From CAYNVQ01 sp964400735 (GTDB taxonomy: Bacteria; Acidobacteriota; Aminicenantia; Aminicenantales; Aminicenantaceae): DNA of 64,000 nt. Position 1 is the stretch's first letter; the number at the start of each line of letters is the position of its first letter. A program made the translations under genes and the position numbers. The notes under the pieces were generated by a model. It had not been told where the DNA came from, ran no database searches, and saw nothing but the letters and a program-made list of their open reading frames with translations. Shown one piece after another: positions 16,455 through 25,869 of the stretch. The DNA is taken from positions 1 to 64,000 of the forward strand of contig CAYNVQ010000014.1 of NCBI GenBank assembly GCA_964400735.1. The letters are read 5' to 3'.

Positions 16455-19094
16455 CTATTCGTACCGCAGCGCATCGGCTGGGCTGGAAACCGCTGCCTTG
16501 ATGGATTGCTGACTGATAGTCAACAACGCGACCGCAATGGCTATGATCCCTGACAGCAGAAAAATATCCCACGTAACGGGTATCCGATAGGCGAAACTCC
16601 GGAGCCATCCCTGCATGATAAAATAAGCCAATGGCCAGGCTATGAAGTTAGCCGCGAGAATCAAGGCGGTGAATTCCTTGGACAGCATAATGACGATCTC
16701 CCGGATGGAGGCCCCCAATACCTTTCGAATTCCGATTTCCTTGGTTCGCTGAGCAGCGGAAAAGGAAGATAAGCCGAAAAGACCCAGGCAGGCGACAAAA
16801 ATGGCCAGCAGCCCGAAAGAAAGGTAGATCTGTCCGACTTTTTCCTCCTCAGGATACATTTGCCGAAAAGCATCGTCGATGAAATAATAGGAAAATTCCT
16901 GGTTCGGTTGGACCTCTCGGAAAATATTTTCCAGGGAAACCAAGGTTTGCGGAATATTACCCGGATGCAGCCTGACGGATACGTATCTGTAGGCTGTCGG
17001 ATTGAGTTCCAGAACCATGGGGCTGATTTCCTGTTTGAGGCTTGTGAGATGAAAATTTTTCACTACCCCGATTACCGTTTTCTCCCTGTTTTCCTCTGCA
17101 ACATTGTACAGCTTCTTCCCGATCGCATCTTCTCCCCAGCCGAGTATTTCCGCCGTTTTTTCGTTGATGATGATCGCCTCATCCACATCCGTTGAATATT
17201 CCTTGGAAAAATTCCTCCCCCACCTGACCTCCAAGCCATAGGTCTCCAGAAAATCATAGTCGGCGACCATTTGGAAAGCCCTCAGCGTTTCCTTTTGTGT
17301 ATCCTCCGGGGAAGGATTGAATGGATGATAGGCGATAAAAATTCCCGGGACATTCAGGGAAAAGCAGACGGACTCCACCCCTGGATTTTGAAGAATTTTT
17401 TGCCTCAACACATCGCTGTCGTTCCCAGGGGAGGTGATAACGGCCATCTGTTCTTTGTAAAAACCTAAATTTTTATTTTTGATAAAATCCATCTGCTTTA
17501 TGACCGTGATAACACCGGCAATCATAAAGACGGATACGGCGAATTGAAAAACCACTAAGGTTTTCCTCAACAAGCTGTTCCTGGAAGCCGATTGCATTTT
17601 TCCTTTGAGAACCTTAATAGGATCGAAAGCGGAGAGAATAAAGGCGGGAAAACTCCCGGCAACAAATCCGGTCAGAATCACGACGCCCAAAATTCCGATC
17701 AGGACAGAAACATTCAATAAGGCGGTGATTTCGATCTCTTTGTTGAGGAGATTGTTGAAAAAAGGCAGGACGAGAAACACCAGCAAGATACCTATGAAAA
17801 GTCCGATTATCGACATCAAGATCGATTCACATAAAAATTGTTTCACGAGCTGAGACTTCTGGGAGCCGATGACTTTCCGTATTCCGATCTCTGTGGCACG
17901 GTTGGCGGACCTGGCAGTGGATAGGTTTATGAAATTGAAGCAGGCGATGAGGAGGACGAGAAACGCGATGGCCGAAAAGAGATAGACGTTGTTGATATTC
18001 CCTGCCGGAACAAACTCATCTTCGTTCGGGGAATGGAGGTGAATATCTCTGATGTTCAAAAGGAAAAACTCCCGGACTGTCCCGCGATCCTTGTAAATTT
18101 CTCCCCACTTATTTTGGGCGATCCGGTTGATTTTTTTCTCCAATCCCGGGATATCGGCATCCCTTTTCAACAGAAAAAAGGTCTCCAGTCGGCAGTAATA
18201 AGGATCCAAAAGAAAATCAGGTGTTCGTTCGCTCTTCATTATATATTGGAGGCCTTTTATGTTGACTAAGGCATCAAAACGCAAATGAGAATTTTTCGGG
18301 ACATTTTTGAGAACCCCCGTAATCTGGAGCGGATTCACATCCGTATTTTGAACCACCGGGGTAAGCATTTCTCCCAGAGGATTCTCTTCCCCGAAAATGC
18401 GGCGTGCAACCTCCTCCGTGATGACAAAGGAGTCCGGTTTATCCAGAGCAGACTCCGGATCACCGGCATTAAAATCGTAGGAAAAGATCTGGAAAAACGA
18501 GGGGTCCACAAAGGCCAAGTTCGAAATATCATATTCCTGATTTTTGTATCTGATGCGAACGAGGCCTGCGGACATCAATCGTGTGGCGTATTCAATTTCA
18601 GGAGTGGAAGCGGCTATTTCCTCCGAAAACACAGAGGGAACGACGGCAAAAGACCGTCTATTCGTGCCGATCGAACTTATGGTGTTGGCCCTGTAGATCC
18701 TGGCAGCTTTTTCATGAAAGTTATCGTAGCTCAGTTCCTCCGCCACATACATCATGATCAGAATACAGCAGGCCATTCCCACGGCCAACCCTGATATGTT
18801 GATGAAGGAAAAACCCTTGTGACGCAGGATATTTCTCCAGGTGATTTTGACATAGTTACGAAACATCGTGATACTCCAAAAAAAGAAATTATGGATCAAA
18901 GAAGGGATCGATCTGAGGGCTTGGCGCCAGTACCAGCTGTTCGCCTTGCGGACGCTCCATTCCGCACAATAATACATATAAAGTTCATTCAAATCCCCGA
19001 GAGCCGATGACCTGTGGTACTGTCGGGAAAGCCCTTTGATAATCCAGAAAGGTATTTTGGGAGGATTAAAAATTTGATTCGATTTTTTGTTCAT
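16455..19094 (-). CDS. MacB/FtsX-type duplicated orphan permease with prefix domain (cassette 2)
   Basis: This 879-aa protein has a prefix domain (FNPPKIPFWIIKGL, about 1-80), a first transmembrane segment in GFSFINISGLAVGMACCILI, and two MacB-like periplasmic domains. The two FtsX blocks carry EIGIRKVIGSQ and EIGIRKVLGAS; the end is SPADALRYE. No ATPase is encoded nearby. The start overlaps the PadR stop by four bases (ATGA at 19091-19094). Sequence differs widely from the other four permeases in the periplasmic parts, so these are old paralogues rather than recent copies. Confidence 0.88.
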   Translation of the reverse strand: MNKKSNQIFNPPKIPFWIIKGLSRQYHRSSALGDLNELYMYYCAEWSVRKANSWYWRQALRSIPSLIHNFFFWSITMFRNYVKITWRNILRHKGFSFINISGLAVGMACCILIMMYVAEELSYDNFHEKAARIYRANTISSIGTNRRSFAVVPSVFSEEIAASTPEIEYATRLMSAGLVRIRYKNQEYDISNLAFVDPSFFQIFSYDFNAGDPESALDKPDSFVITEEVARRIFGEENPLGEMLTPVVQNTDVNPLQITGVLKNVPKNSHLRFDALVNIKGLQYIMKSERTPDFLLDPYYCRLETFFLLKRDADIPGLEKKINRIAQNKWGEIYKDRGTVREFFLLNIRDIHLHSPNEDEFVPAGNINNVYLFSAIAFLVLLIACFNFINLSTARSANRATEIGIRKVIGSQKSQLVKQFLCESILMSIIGLFIGILLVFLVLPFFNNLLNKEIEITALLNVSVLIGILGVVILTGFVAGSFPAFILSAFDPIKVLKGKMQSASRNSLLRKTLVVFQFAVSVFMIAGVITVIKQMDFIKNKNLGFYKEQMAVITSPGNDSDVLRQKILQNPGVESVCFSLNVPGIFIAYHPFNPSPEDTQKETLRAFQMVADYDFLETYGLEVRWGRNFSKEYSTDVDEAIIINEKTAEILGWGEDAIGKKLYNVAEENREKTVIGVVKNFHLTSLKQEISPMVLELNPTAYRYVSVRLHPGNIPQTLVSLENIFREVQPNQEFSYYFIDDAFRQMYPEEEKVGQIYLSFGLLAIFVACLGLFGLSSFSAAQRTKEIGIRKVLGASIREIVIMLSKEFTALILAANFIAWPLAYFIMQGWLRSFAYRIPVTWDIFLLSGIIAIAVALLTISQQSIKAAVSSPADALRYE

Positions 19095-19423
19095 TTTTTG
19101 GCTGGTTCCGATGCTAAATCAGACAAACTCCGCGCTATTCTTTTACGGATTTCTTGATGTTGGCGCAAGGCTTCCAGCCCACGTTCCGAAACCCTATAAA
19201 CCCGTTTGCTCTTTCCTCCCCGTTCAGGAGTCGGCAGTGTCAAGAAGGAATGCACATATCCTGTTTTTTCAAGACGGTACAGCGGATCGTAAATGGCTCC
19301 GATGGACCATTCCCGGCCCGTGATCTCGGAGAGATGCTGCATGATGGTTGCTCCGTAAGCATTTTCTTTCAGGGCTAAAATTGTCAAAAGGAGGATCTCG
19401 TCATTCCCGTTCAGTGTTTTCAT
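19091..19423 (-). CDS. PadR family transcriptional regulator (cassette 2)
   Basis: This 110-aa protein from ATG 19423 is preceded by GGAGGAGG with good spacing; a GTG at 19438 lies upstream of that site and is unlikely. Motifs are NDEILLLTILALKENAYGATI, WSIGAIYDPLYRLEKTGYV and ERGGKSKRVYRVSERG, the PadR winged helix. It is expected to repress its own promoter and the overlapping permease. It is divergent from the S10 peptidase gene. Confidence 0.93.
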   Translation of the reverse strand: MKTLNGNDEILLLTILALKENAYGATIMQHLSEITGREWSIGAIYDPLYRLEKTGYVHSFLTLPTPERGGKSKRVYRVSERGLEALRQHQEIRKRIARSLSDLASEPAKK

Positions 19424-19443
19424 TGTTTCCTCCTCCACTATAT

Positions 19444-19502
19444 ATTACGTAATCCGTAGTAAATAGTTCCAAAAAATCGATTTATTTTTTACGGATATCG
19501 TA
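19444..19502 (-). promoter_or_regulatory. promoter and PadR operator of cassette 2
   Basis: On the minus strand TTGGAA (19467-19472) and CGTAAT (19444-19449) are 17 bp apart. TACGTAATCCGTA (19446-19458) and TACGGATATCGTA (19490-19502) form imperfect inverted arms (11 of 13) with centres 44 bp apart; the first covers the -10. Confidence 0.6.
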
Positions 19503-19546
19503 GAATATAGCACATCCAAACCTGTATGGCAAATGGATTTTCTGGT

Positions 19547-19575
19547 TTGACCAGGGAAAGAGGTTGTGATATACA
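19547..19575 (+). promoter_or_regulatory. promoter of the S10 peptidase gene
   Basis: TTGACC (19547-19552) and an extended -10 TGATATACA (hexamer 19570-19575) are 17 bp apart. The gene has a TAGGAGGG ribosome site before the ATG at 19630. Confidence 0.55.
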
Positions 19576-19629
19576 TCGTGACTGCCTCGGGAACCACCAG
19601 AGGCACCTCAATCCATCTAGGAGGGATGA

Positions 19630-21102
19630 ATGCAGAGCAAAAAAGTCCTTGTCATTCTCATTTGTTGGGTATGTGTCTTTGCCATATGGGCCGTTGCGGA
19701 AGAGCCCATAACCGAAGAGCAGCTTCATTCGGTTACCAAACACTCGGCGACCATCGGCGGTCAAGTCATCGATTACACGATCACTACCGGAACCATGCCT
19801 ATCCGGGACAGCCAAGACGAAAAAGACGCCTACATTTTCTACATCGCTTACACGAAGGACGGTATCAAAGATCTGACGGATCGGCCGATCATGTTCTCTT
19901 TCAACGGCGGCCCGGGCTCCTCATCGGTTTGGATGCATATGGGCTTTTTAGGACCCCGGAAGGTACTTTACGACGATGACGGTTTCATGCTCCAGCCGCC
20001 CTATGAAGTGGTCGACAACGAAAACTCCATCCTCGATGTCGCCGACCTGGTCTTCATCGATCCGGTGGCCACAGGATACAGCCGGATGCTGCCCAAGAAG
20101 CCTCTTCACCAGTTCCACGGAGTGATGGAGGACATCCAGTCCGTGGCCGAGTTCATCAGGCTCTACATCACCCGTAACGATCGCTGGGGATCCCCCAAAT
20201 TCATCATCGGTGAAAGCTACGGCACCACCCGCGCCGCCGGTCTGACAGGATATCTCCTGAGGGCACACCGCATATATACCAATGGCACCATCCTGGTTTC
20301 TATGACCGAACTCGGACCCGAGCCGGATCTCGACCTGTCGTGCATGCTGATCCTCCCTAATTTTGCAGCCACGGCGTGGTATCACAAAGCTCTCTCGGAA
20401 AAAATGCTGGCCAAGCCATTGCGGGAAGTTCTGGACGAGGCGGAAACGTTTGCTCTCGGCGAATATGCCTTGGCCCTGCACAAAGGAGGATGGCTGCCCG
20501 ATGCCGAGCGGGATGCCATCGCCACCAAGATGTCGAGGCTCACCGGACTCTCGGTTGAATTCATAAAAAACTGCAACCTGCGCGTTGAACGGCAGCGATT
20601 CTGGAAGGAACTGCTCCGCTCCCGAGGACTGACCGTTGGCCGTCTCGACAGCCGTTATACCGGAATAGACAGCGATTCCGGTGGTGAGATCTATGAATTC
20701 GACCCGGCCATGGCCAACTGGAACGGCCCCTTCACCGGCGCTGTCAACCGCTACTTCAAAGAGGAACTTAAGTTATCCACCGACATGTCTTACAACATCT
20801 TTGGCAATGTCCGTCCCTGGAAGGGTCACAGTGAAGTCAACACAGGAGAGCTTCTGCGCCAAGCTCTGCATGAGAATCCCTTTCTGAAGGTATTCATCCT
20901 GGAAGGCTATTACGACGCGGCCTGCGACTACTTCACGGCTCAGTACACCATGAGTCACCTAGATCTAACAGGAAAGCTCAGAGACCGCATTTCCTTCGGT
21001 TTTTATGAGTCGGGTCACATGATGTACATCCACAAGCCCTCGCTTATCAAGGCCAAACAGGATCTGGCCGCCTTTATCCGATCCGCCTGTCCCCAGCAAT
21101 AA
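19630..21102 (+). CDS. S10 family serine carboxypeptidase, secreted
   Basis: At 490 aa it has a signal peptide ending near AVAEEP. The S10 landmarks are FNGGPGSSS (oxyanion region), IGESYGTTRAAGL (catalytic Ser), EGYYDAACDYFTA (Asp) and YESGHMMYIHKP (His). Bacterial members trim C-terminal residues from peptides in the periplasm. Together with the S9 peptidase, DUF885 protein and aspartyl protease here, it points to a peptide-feeding lifestyle. An out-of-frame ATG at 19626 overlaps; the frame of the catalytic motifs fixes the start at 19630. Confidence 0.92.
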   Translation: MQSKKVLVILICWVCVFAIWAVAEEPITEEQLHSVTKHSATIGGQVIDYTITTGTMPIRDSQDEKDAYIFYIAYTKDGIKDLTDRPIMFSFNGGPGSSSVWMHMGFLGPRKVLYDDDGFMLQPPYEVVDNENSILDVADLVFIDPVATGYSRMLPKKPLHQFHGVMEDIQSVAEFIRLYITRNDRWGSPKFIIGESYGTTRAAGLTGYLLRAHRIYTNGTILVSMTELGPEPDLDLSCMLILPNFAATAWYHKALSEKMLAKPLREVLDEAETFALGEYALALHKGGWLPDAERDAIATKMSRLTGLSVEFIKNCNLRVERQRFWKELLRSRGLTVGRLDSRYTGIDSDSGGEIYEFDPAMANWNGPFTGAVNRYFKEELKLSTDMSYNIFGNVRPWKGHSEVNTGELLRQALHENPFLKVFILEGYYDAACDYFTAQYTMSHLDLTGKLRDRISFGFYESGHMMYIHKPSLIKAKQDLAAFIRSACPQQ

Positions 21103-21133
21103 ATACAACGCCAAATTTGGTCTTTTCGATTCG

Positions 21134-21356
21134 CTTCAATTTTGTGAAGGTAAGGCGCAAGGCAGGAAGACACCATGGGAGTGGGATTGGGATTAACAAA
21201 GCACGAGTCTCATAGGTATAAGTTTTGTTGCGCAGTTCCGCAGCCGCCGAGAAAAACGGAGAGGAATGGCGCTAAAAATCCGAACTGGAGCGGAGGACAT
21301 GCCTGGTGGGTTAAAGCACATTGAAACTGGCACCCACACAAAATGGAAGAGAACCT
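21134..21356. repeat. composite inverted-repeat element, short copy D
   Basis: This 223-bp element lies between convergent genes. The left end (21134-21154, like CTTCCATTTTGTGTGGGTAAG, 18 of 21) is inverted relative to the right end (21332-21356). Internal blocks 21178-21197, 21211-21253 and 21266-21356 match the long copy at 51286-51597. The hairpin-rich insert of the long copy is missing here. Confidence 0.7.
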
Positions 21357-21358
21357 TC
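21266..21358 (+). other. copy of conserved small ORF (MALKIRTGAEDM...), open at its 3' end
   Basis: The ATG at 21266 is preceded by ACGGAGAGGA. Its first 30 codons align in frame with the small ORF at 51511-51597, with mostly silent changes and one in-frame 6-nt indel. Here the frame runs on past the repeat to 21463, antisense into the NhaC 3' end, so the copy looks truncated. Confidence 0.3.
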
Positions 21359-21380
21359 CTTTTTTCTCAGAAAGAACGGT

Positions 21381-22787
21381 TTAGGGCTCGGCCTTTGCAT
21401 CGGAGAAGCGGCCGTAGCCGAAGACAAGCGCCACGAAGAGCACGAGCAGGACAGCCCAGCTGAAAAAATTATGGAGGCCGGTCTGGAGCGGGCTTACAGG
21501 AGACATCCCGTAAGGCGCGCCTGAGGCGGTCGTACTGGCCATCAATATGACAGGAATGAAATAGGGAAGAATGAAGGGATAGATGGAAACGCTGAGGCTA
21601 AGAAGGTTGGCCCGCCGGTAGCGGTGAATGCCTTTTTTCTCGCCTATCAACCGGGAGAACTCGCCGACAGTCAGGATGGCCACTATGCTGTGACAGGTCA
21701 GGAGCACGGCTGCACTAACCGAACCTGTTATCCACGCTTCCGCCGATTTAACAGTCCTGCTTTTTTCTAGAGAAAAATCGACCATTTTCTGGAGAATTCC
21801 GCTGGCGGTCAGAGTGGCGACCAGCCCCATCAGGAGAATGGTGAAAAAACTGATCCCCACAGCGCGTTCGATGCCCTCTATGATGAAGCTGTTCACTTTA
21901 AAATGGGCGGTATCCAAAGAGAGGATTCTTGCCGGTTGTAGAAGTCCAAGCGTCAATCCCAACACAACACCCAGCAGAAGTCCGGACAAAAGTCCCTCCA
22001 GAAGATGACGTCCCCAAAGGAGAAGAAATATGATCGCCAGTGGGACAAGGATCATGGGCAAGCCCCGGGGACTCCCTTCTGTCTGGAAGACCTCATCGTG
22101 AATTTCAGTACTCTTTGTCATTGCGATCAAGATGTAGACAAAGAGGACAAGTCCAGCGGCCGGAAGCACATACTTCAGCCGGCTGCGTACGGTGCCGCCG
22201 ATATCCGCTTTTTGGCTCAGGGCGCTGGCGATTGTCGTGTCGGAAATGGGAGCGATGCAGTCCCCGAAGGTGGCTCCCCCGAGGATCGCACCGGCCAGCA
22301 TGGCAGAAGGAGCCCCGACCAATACCCCGGCCGGATACAAAATCGGACCACAGATGAGGATAGTGCCGAAGCTCGTCCCTGTAGAGACCGAGACTATACA
22401 GCAGATGATAAAAGCTGCCACAACAAAGGCCGCCGCCTCTAAATGCAAACGACCTGCCACCCATATAAGGGCCTCTACGAACCCTGTGTTCTGCATCAGG
22501 ATTCCGATGACAGAGGCCATCATCCAAGCTGATATCATGATCATCACGATGGGTTGGGACATACCTTCGATGACCGTCTCGCAGAACGCCCTCCGGTTGC
22601 GGGCAAGGATAAGTCCAAGGATCAAGGCAAGAATCAGGACCGGCCAGAATCCCCGCTCATCAGGAGCACCGGAAAGGGCGATAACCACGACGCCAGCGAC
22701 AAACACGATAAAGGGGACTACAGCACCCGCAGGGCCTCCGAAATAGCTGATGGACTTGGCAGTCGTTTTCCCATCCAAATCGTTCAT
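21381..22787 (-). CDS. NhaC-type Na+/H+ (or amino acid) antiporter
   Basis: This 468-aa polytopic protein has about eleven transmembrane segments. Features such as GGATFGDCIAPISDTTIASA, STGTSFGTILICGPILYP and FARNRRAF-like loops are those of the NhaC/IT superfamily, which exchanges Na+ for H+ or for organic substrates. It is the last gene of the DUF885-AKR-NhaC operon, with ATGA overlap to the reductase (22784-22787). Specificity cannot be read from sequence; neighbours leave a role in exporting products of peptide degradation open. Confidence 0.85.
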   Translation of the reverse strand: MNDLDGKTTAKSISYFGGPAGAVVPFIVFVAGVVVIALSGAPDERGFWPVLILALILGLILARNRRAFCETVIEGMSQPIVMIMISAWMMASVIGILMQNTGFVEALIWVAGRLHLEAAAFVVAAFIICCIVSVSTGTSFGTILICGPILYPAGVLVGAPSAMLAGAILGGATFGDCIAPISDTTIASALSQKADIGGTVRSRLKYVLPAAGLVLFVYILIAMTKSTEIHDEVFQTEGSPRGLPMILVPLAIIFLLLWGRHLLEGLLSGLLLGVVLGLTLGLLQPARILSLDTAHFKVNSFIIEGIERAVGISFFTILLMGLVATLTASGILQKMVDFSLEKSRTVKSAEAWITGSVSAAVLLTCHSIVAILTVGEFSRLIGEKKGIHRYRRANLLSLSVSIYPFILPYFIPVILMASTTASGAPYGMSPVSPLQTGLHNFFSWAVLLVLFVALVFGYGRFSDAKAEP

Positions 22788-23848
22788 ATGGGCTTCACTT
22801 TATTCAGGTTGTACTTCATGATCCTTCCATGGGCCCCTTCCCGATTCCGTTCGAGCCCGTAGACAGGGCCGGAGGGGCCTTTGGCCCTGGATAGAATACT
22901 TCCTATCCTTTGGAGATCCCTGTGATCGAGCCTGAAATTATGGAGCTTCAGAAGACGTGGAAGATATCGGCTGCTTCTAACCCCTACAATCACGCCTCCT
23001 ACCGTGGGCTTTTGCAAAACATACCGGATAGCCACATCGGCAATTCCTGCTTCATGGCGTTGGGCTGTCTGCTTAAGGGCGCGGAGGAGTTCCTGATAGA
23101 GCTCGAATCCTCCGAATTCCTCGATAATCAGCCGGTATTTAATGAGAGACCGGTTTTCCAAAGGTTCAGCCGGGGCAGGCCTTCCATAGTACCTCTCGGA
23201 GAGAAAGCCGCCGGCGACTGTTCCGTAACAGAGCAGACAGATTCCATATTCCTGGGCTAAATCGAGAAGCTTCTCCTCCGGTCTGGAGTCCAAAACTGAA
23301 TACTGGACTTGGTTGGAAACCAGGGGAACTCCGGCCTCCAGGATCTCTTTCAGATAGAATGCATCGAAGTTGGTGGTGCCGATCAAGCGGATTTTTCCTG
23401 CTTTTCGTAAATCAGATAGATGAAGGGCCGTATCCACATAGCCTGGGATAGTGAAATCCCACCAGTGGAACTGGACCAAGTCCAAACGCTCGAGCCGGAG
23501 TCTTCTAAGGGAGCGGTCGATGACGGCTTCGGTGTATTTTCTGGACAGGGTGGGAAGGGCATCCAGATCAGGAACATATTTTGTGTGAACCTGGACAGAA
23601 GGGAGTTGGTTGGAAAGAAATCGTCTCCTATGCTTTTCGAGGAATTTCCCGATGAGCTCCTCGACTCCCGTATAGATGTCGGCGCAATCGAAGGTGGTCA
23701 CACCTGCCTCCACGAAGGTCCGCATCATCTCGAATGCCCTCTTTTCATCCACATGTCCATGCCCGCCCGCCAACTGCCAGAGGCCAGCGATCACCCTGGA
23801 GATGGTGTAACCGGGAGCCAGTTCAAAGCGGGGGACGGCTGAAAACAT
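22784..23848 (-). CDS. aldo/keto reductase
   Basis: This 354-aa protein shows the AKR (TIM-barrel) order GLWQLAGGHGHVD, FDCADIYTGVEELIG (Asp and Tyr of the tetrad), VQVHTKYVPD (Lys) and LVQFHWWDF (His), so the D-Y-K-H catalytic tetrad looks complete. Near the C-terminus VGGVIVGVRSSRYL binds the NADP phosphate in relatives. Its ATG (23848) abuts the DUF885 stop, and its stop overlaps the NhaC start, so all three are co-translated. The substrate is unknown. Confidence 0.88.
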   Translation of the reverse strand: MFSAVPRFELAPGYTISRVIAGLWQLAGGHGHVDEKRAFEMMRTFVEAGVTTFDCADIYTGVEELIGKFLEKHRRRFLSNQLPSVQVHTKYVPDLDALPTLSRKYTEAVIDRSLRRLRLERLDLVQFHWWDFTIPGYVDTALHLSDLRKAGKIRLIGTTNFDAFYLKEILEAGVPLVSNQVQYSVLDSRPEEKLLDLAQEYGICLLCYGTVAGGFLSERYYGRPAPAEPLENRSLIKYRLIIEEFGGFELYQELLRALKQTAQRHEAGIADVAIRYVLQKPTVGGVIVGVRSSRYLPRLLKLHNFRLDHRDLQRIGSILSRAKGPSGPVYGLERNREGAHGRIMKYNLNKVKPI

Positions 23849-25600
23849 TTATTCTCCGGAGGCTGGTGGTTGTTCAGCGCTTTCTTCGAGCAGAGCAGGG
23901 AGGTACTTCATGGAGACACCTCCGGCCCAGAGTACGGAGTCACAGAATACCTGCAAGTTGAAATCGTCTCCTAGACGAATCTTTTCTTTTTCCAAAAGCT
24001 CCGAGAACATCTTGAAGCCCAGAAAATAGGAGACCAGTTGAAGAGGAGACGCTGTTATCCGGTCCCAGAGATTGAGGGCGAACTGGGGGGCCAGAAGCCC
24101 CTCATCGACCGCAAAATGATGGATTTTCTCTCTGGTCCAACCCCTGCAGTGGGCTTGTACGCTGGTGTAAGCCCGGGTGGCGTTCTCCAGCCTCTTCCTT
24201 AGATGAGCCAGCCGGTCCAGCTTATCGAATCCGTTCCACCCTGCATCCAGAGTGATCACCTCGCACAGCGTCGCCCAGCCTTCCGCATAAAGGCCATCTG
24301 AAAAAAGGGATCGTACCAGATGAGGATTGGAGGCCGCAAGCTTGAGCTGCATGTAATGCCCGGGATAGATCTCGTGGGTGATGATCATGGTGTTGAAATG
24401 ATTGTTGAACGACCGATAAAACCCTTCTTTCACTTCCTGCGGGGCATCATCCGGGACGGTCGGGAGATAGAACAGGGTTTGGGCAACTGGATTGAACGGG
24501 CCTGCCGGGTAAACGCCCCCGACAGCCGCACCTGCAAAATGAGGTGGAGAAATGGCTGTGGTCAGCGTCCTTGTCGCCGGAAGGGTGGCGATTTTTTTCT
24601 CCCGAACAAAATCTTCTGCCCGGTCGATCAGGCCGATGAAATAGTCAAGAAAATCCTGCTGATTGTCCTCCCGGTCTTTCTCCATATCCTGGATGGCCAG
24701 ACCGACAAGCCCGGTAAAATCGGCTGGCATATCCTCTTCTTCGTGGCTTTCCCTGCAATACTCTAAGGCGGCCTCTTCTATCAGACGTCTCACTTCCTGG
24801 ACTTCCCGGTAAGCCATTCTTTCGAGATCATCAGGAGTGATATCCGCTCCTGTAAAGATTTTGAGCTTTCGGGCATAATCTCCTTCGCCCATAGAATCGG
24901 GGAGGGAAATGGCGGGCAATATGTTCTCTCGTATGTGGTCGGCAAGGAGACGGATAGAGGAGGATGTTTCCCGGCACCTTTCGAGAGTCGCTTCCGGCAA
25001 GAGTTCCTTCGACCAATCTCGCATAATCCGGGGAAGGTTTTCCTCATAAAATCTGGCCGATGATTCGAGGATGGAGAGGCTCCCTTTTGTGTTGTGGGGC
25101 CGGCCGTTTTTCAGAAGCGTCCGGCCCTGATGGCAAAGGACATTGATTCTGGCCAAACGGCTGTCCACAGCTTTCAACTTGTCAGCCGCCGACAGATCGT
25201 CGCGGGCGAGAATGTGCGTAAGTGCCTGGGAAATCAGCTCCGCATAGAGCAAAGGCGCATTCTCGAAATCCCTGTCTTCCTCCCATCTTTCAAGCTCCCC
25301 CAGAACCTGCCTTTCCAGAAGGTCAAAATCTATCCTCTCCTCCAGCAAGAGAATACTCGGAAAATTTTTCAGCCTGTCCAAAACATTTTGATTATAACCG
25401 ATCCAGGAATCGATCTTTTCTAAAGTAAAATCCTCGAAGGCAAAGGCTGATTCCAGATCACCGGCAGAAAACGAAAGGCTGGGATAGAAGGATTTCCACT
25501 TCCCGATATAATCCTGAGTTATCTCGGCCAGATTGCCGGGGGACCGGCTGCAGGAAAACAAAGCCCCGAGTACTAAAAATATGACCAGGCTCTTTTTCAT
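23849..25600 (-). CDS. DUF885 family lipoprotein, putative metallopeptidase
   Basis: At 583 aa it has a lipoprotein signal with lipobox-like LFSC (Cys17) followed by a loose tether. The C-terminal half contains HEIYPGHYMQ, the conserved HExxxGH-like motif of DUF885, and downstream EGWATLCEV, likely metal ligands and catalytic Glu. Family members are annotated as DUF885 or M2-like peptidases at the cell surface; no substrate is established here. It is the first gene of the three-gene operon leading to the antiporter. Confidence 0.88.
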   Translation of the reverse strand: MKKSLVIFLVLGALFSCSRSPGNLAEITQDYIGKWKSFYPSLSFSAGDLESAFAFEDFTLEKIDSWIGYNQNVLDRLKNFPSILLLEERIDFDLLERQVLGELERWEEDRDFENAPLLYAELISQALTHILARDDLSAADKLKAVDSRLARINVLCHQGRTLLKNGRPHNTKGSLSILESSARFYEENLPRIMRDWSKELLPEATLERCRETSSSIRLLADHIRENILPAISLPDSMGEGDYARKLKIFTGADITPDDLERMAYREVQEVRRLIEEAALEYCRESHEEEDMPADFTGLVGLAIQDMEKDREDNQQDFLDYFIGLIDRAEDFVREKKIATLPATRTLTTAISPPHFAGAAVGGVYPAGPFNPVAQTLFYLPTVPDDAPQEVKEGFYRSFNNHFNTMIITHEIYPGHYMQLKLAASNPHLVRSLFSDGLYAEGWATLCEVITLDAGWNGFDKLDRLAHLRKRLENATRAYTSVQAHCRGWTREKIHHFAVDEGLLAPQFALNLWDRITASPLQLVSYFLGFKMFSELLEKEKIRLGDDFNLQVFCDSVLWAGGVSMKYLPALLEESAEQPPASGE

Positions 25601-25710
25601 CTTCGATCTCTTTTTTTTATCCAGAAGGACAGTATGCCTGATTATAAGATAAAAAACGCAGGGAAAAAAGGGCTCATAACCGTCCGATGCTTTGCCTTGT
25701 ATCTATCTTA

Positions 25711-25739
25711 TTGTTAAAATATGGGAAAGCTAATTATTT
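25711..25739 (+). promoter_or_regulatory. weak candidate promoter upstream of the acyltransferase-like gene
   Basis: TTGTTA (25711-25716) and TTATTT (25734-25739) are 17 bp apart. The transcript would include the hairpin plus T-run at 25802-25846 before the coding region. Confidence 0.3.
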
Positions 25740-25801
25740 ATGTACGGGATAGTCAACCTGCATAAATAGATTTATCAGCTAGAGAAGGCGATGAAAATGC
25801 C

Positions 25802-25846
25802 AAAAGCCGCCGGGGTTGGCCATAGAGAATGACTAACCGGCTTTTT
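25802..25846 (+). terminator. terminator-like hairpin in the leader of the acyltransferase-like gene
   Basis: AAAAGCC (25802-25808) plus GGTTGG (25814-25819) pair with CTAACC (25833-25838) plus GGCTTTT (25839-25845), with a 5-nt bulge, followed by T residues. It lies upstream of both flanking start codons, so it ends no annotated gene. It could be an attenuator or the end of a short RNA. Confidence 0.4.
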
Positions 25847-25869
25847 GAGAAACAGGGAAATGACTTCCT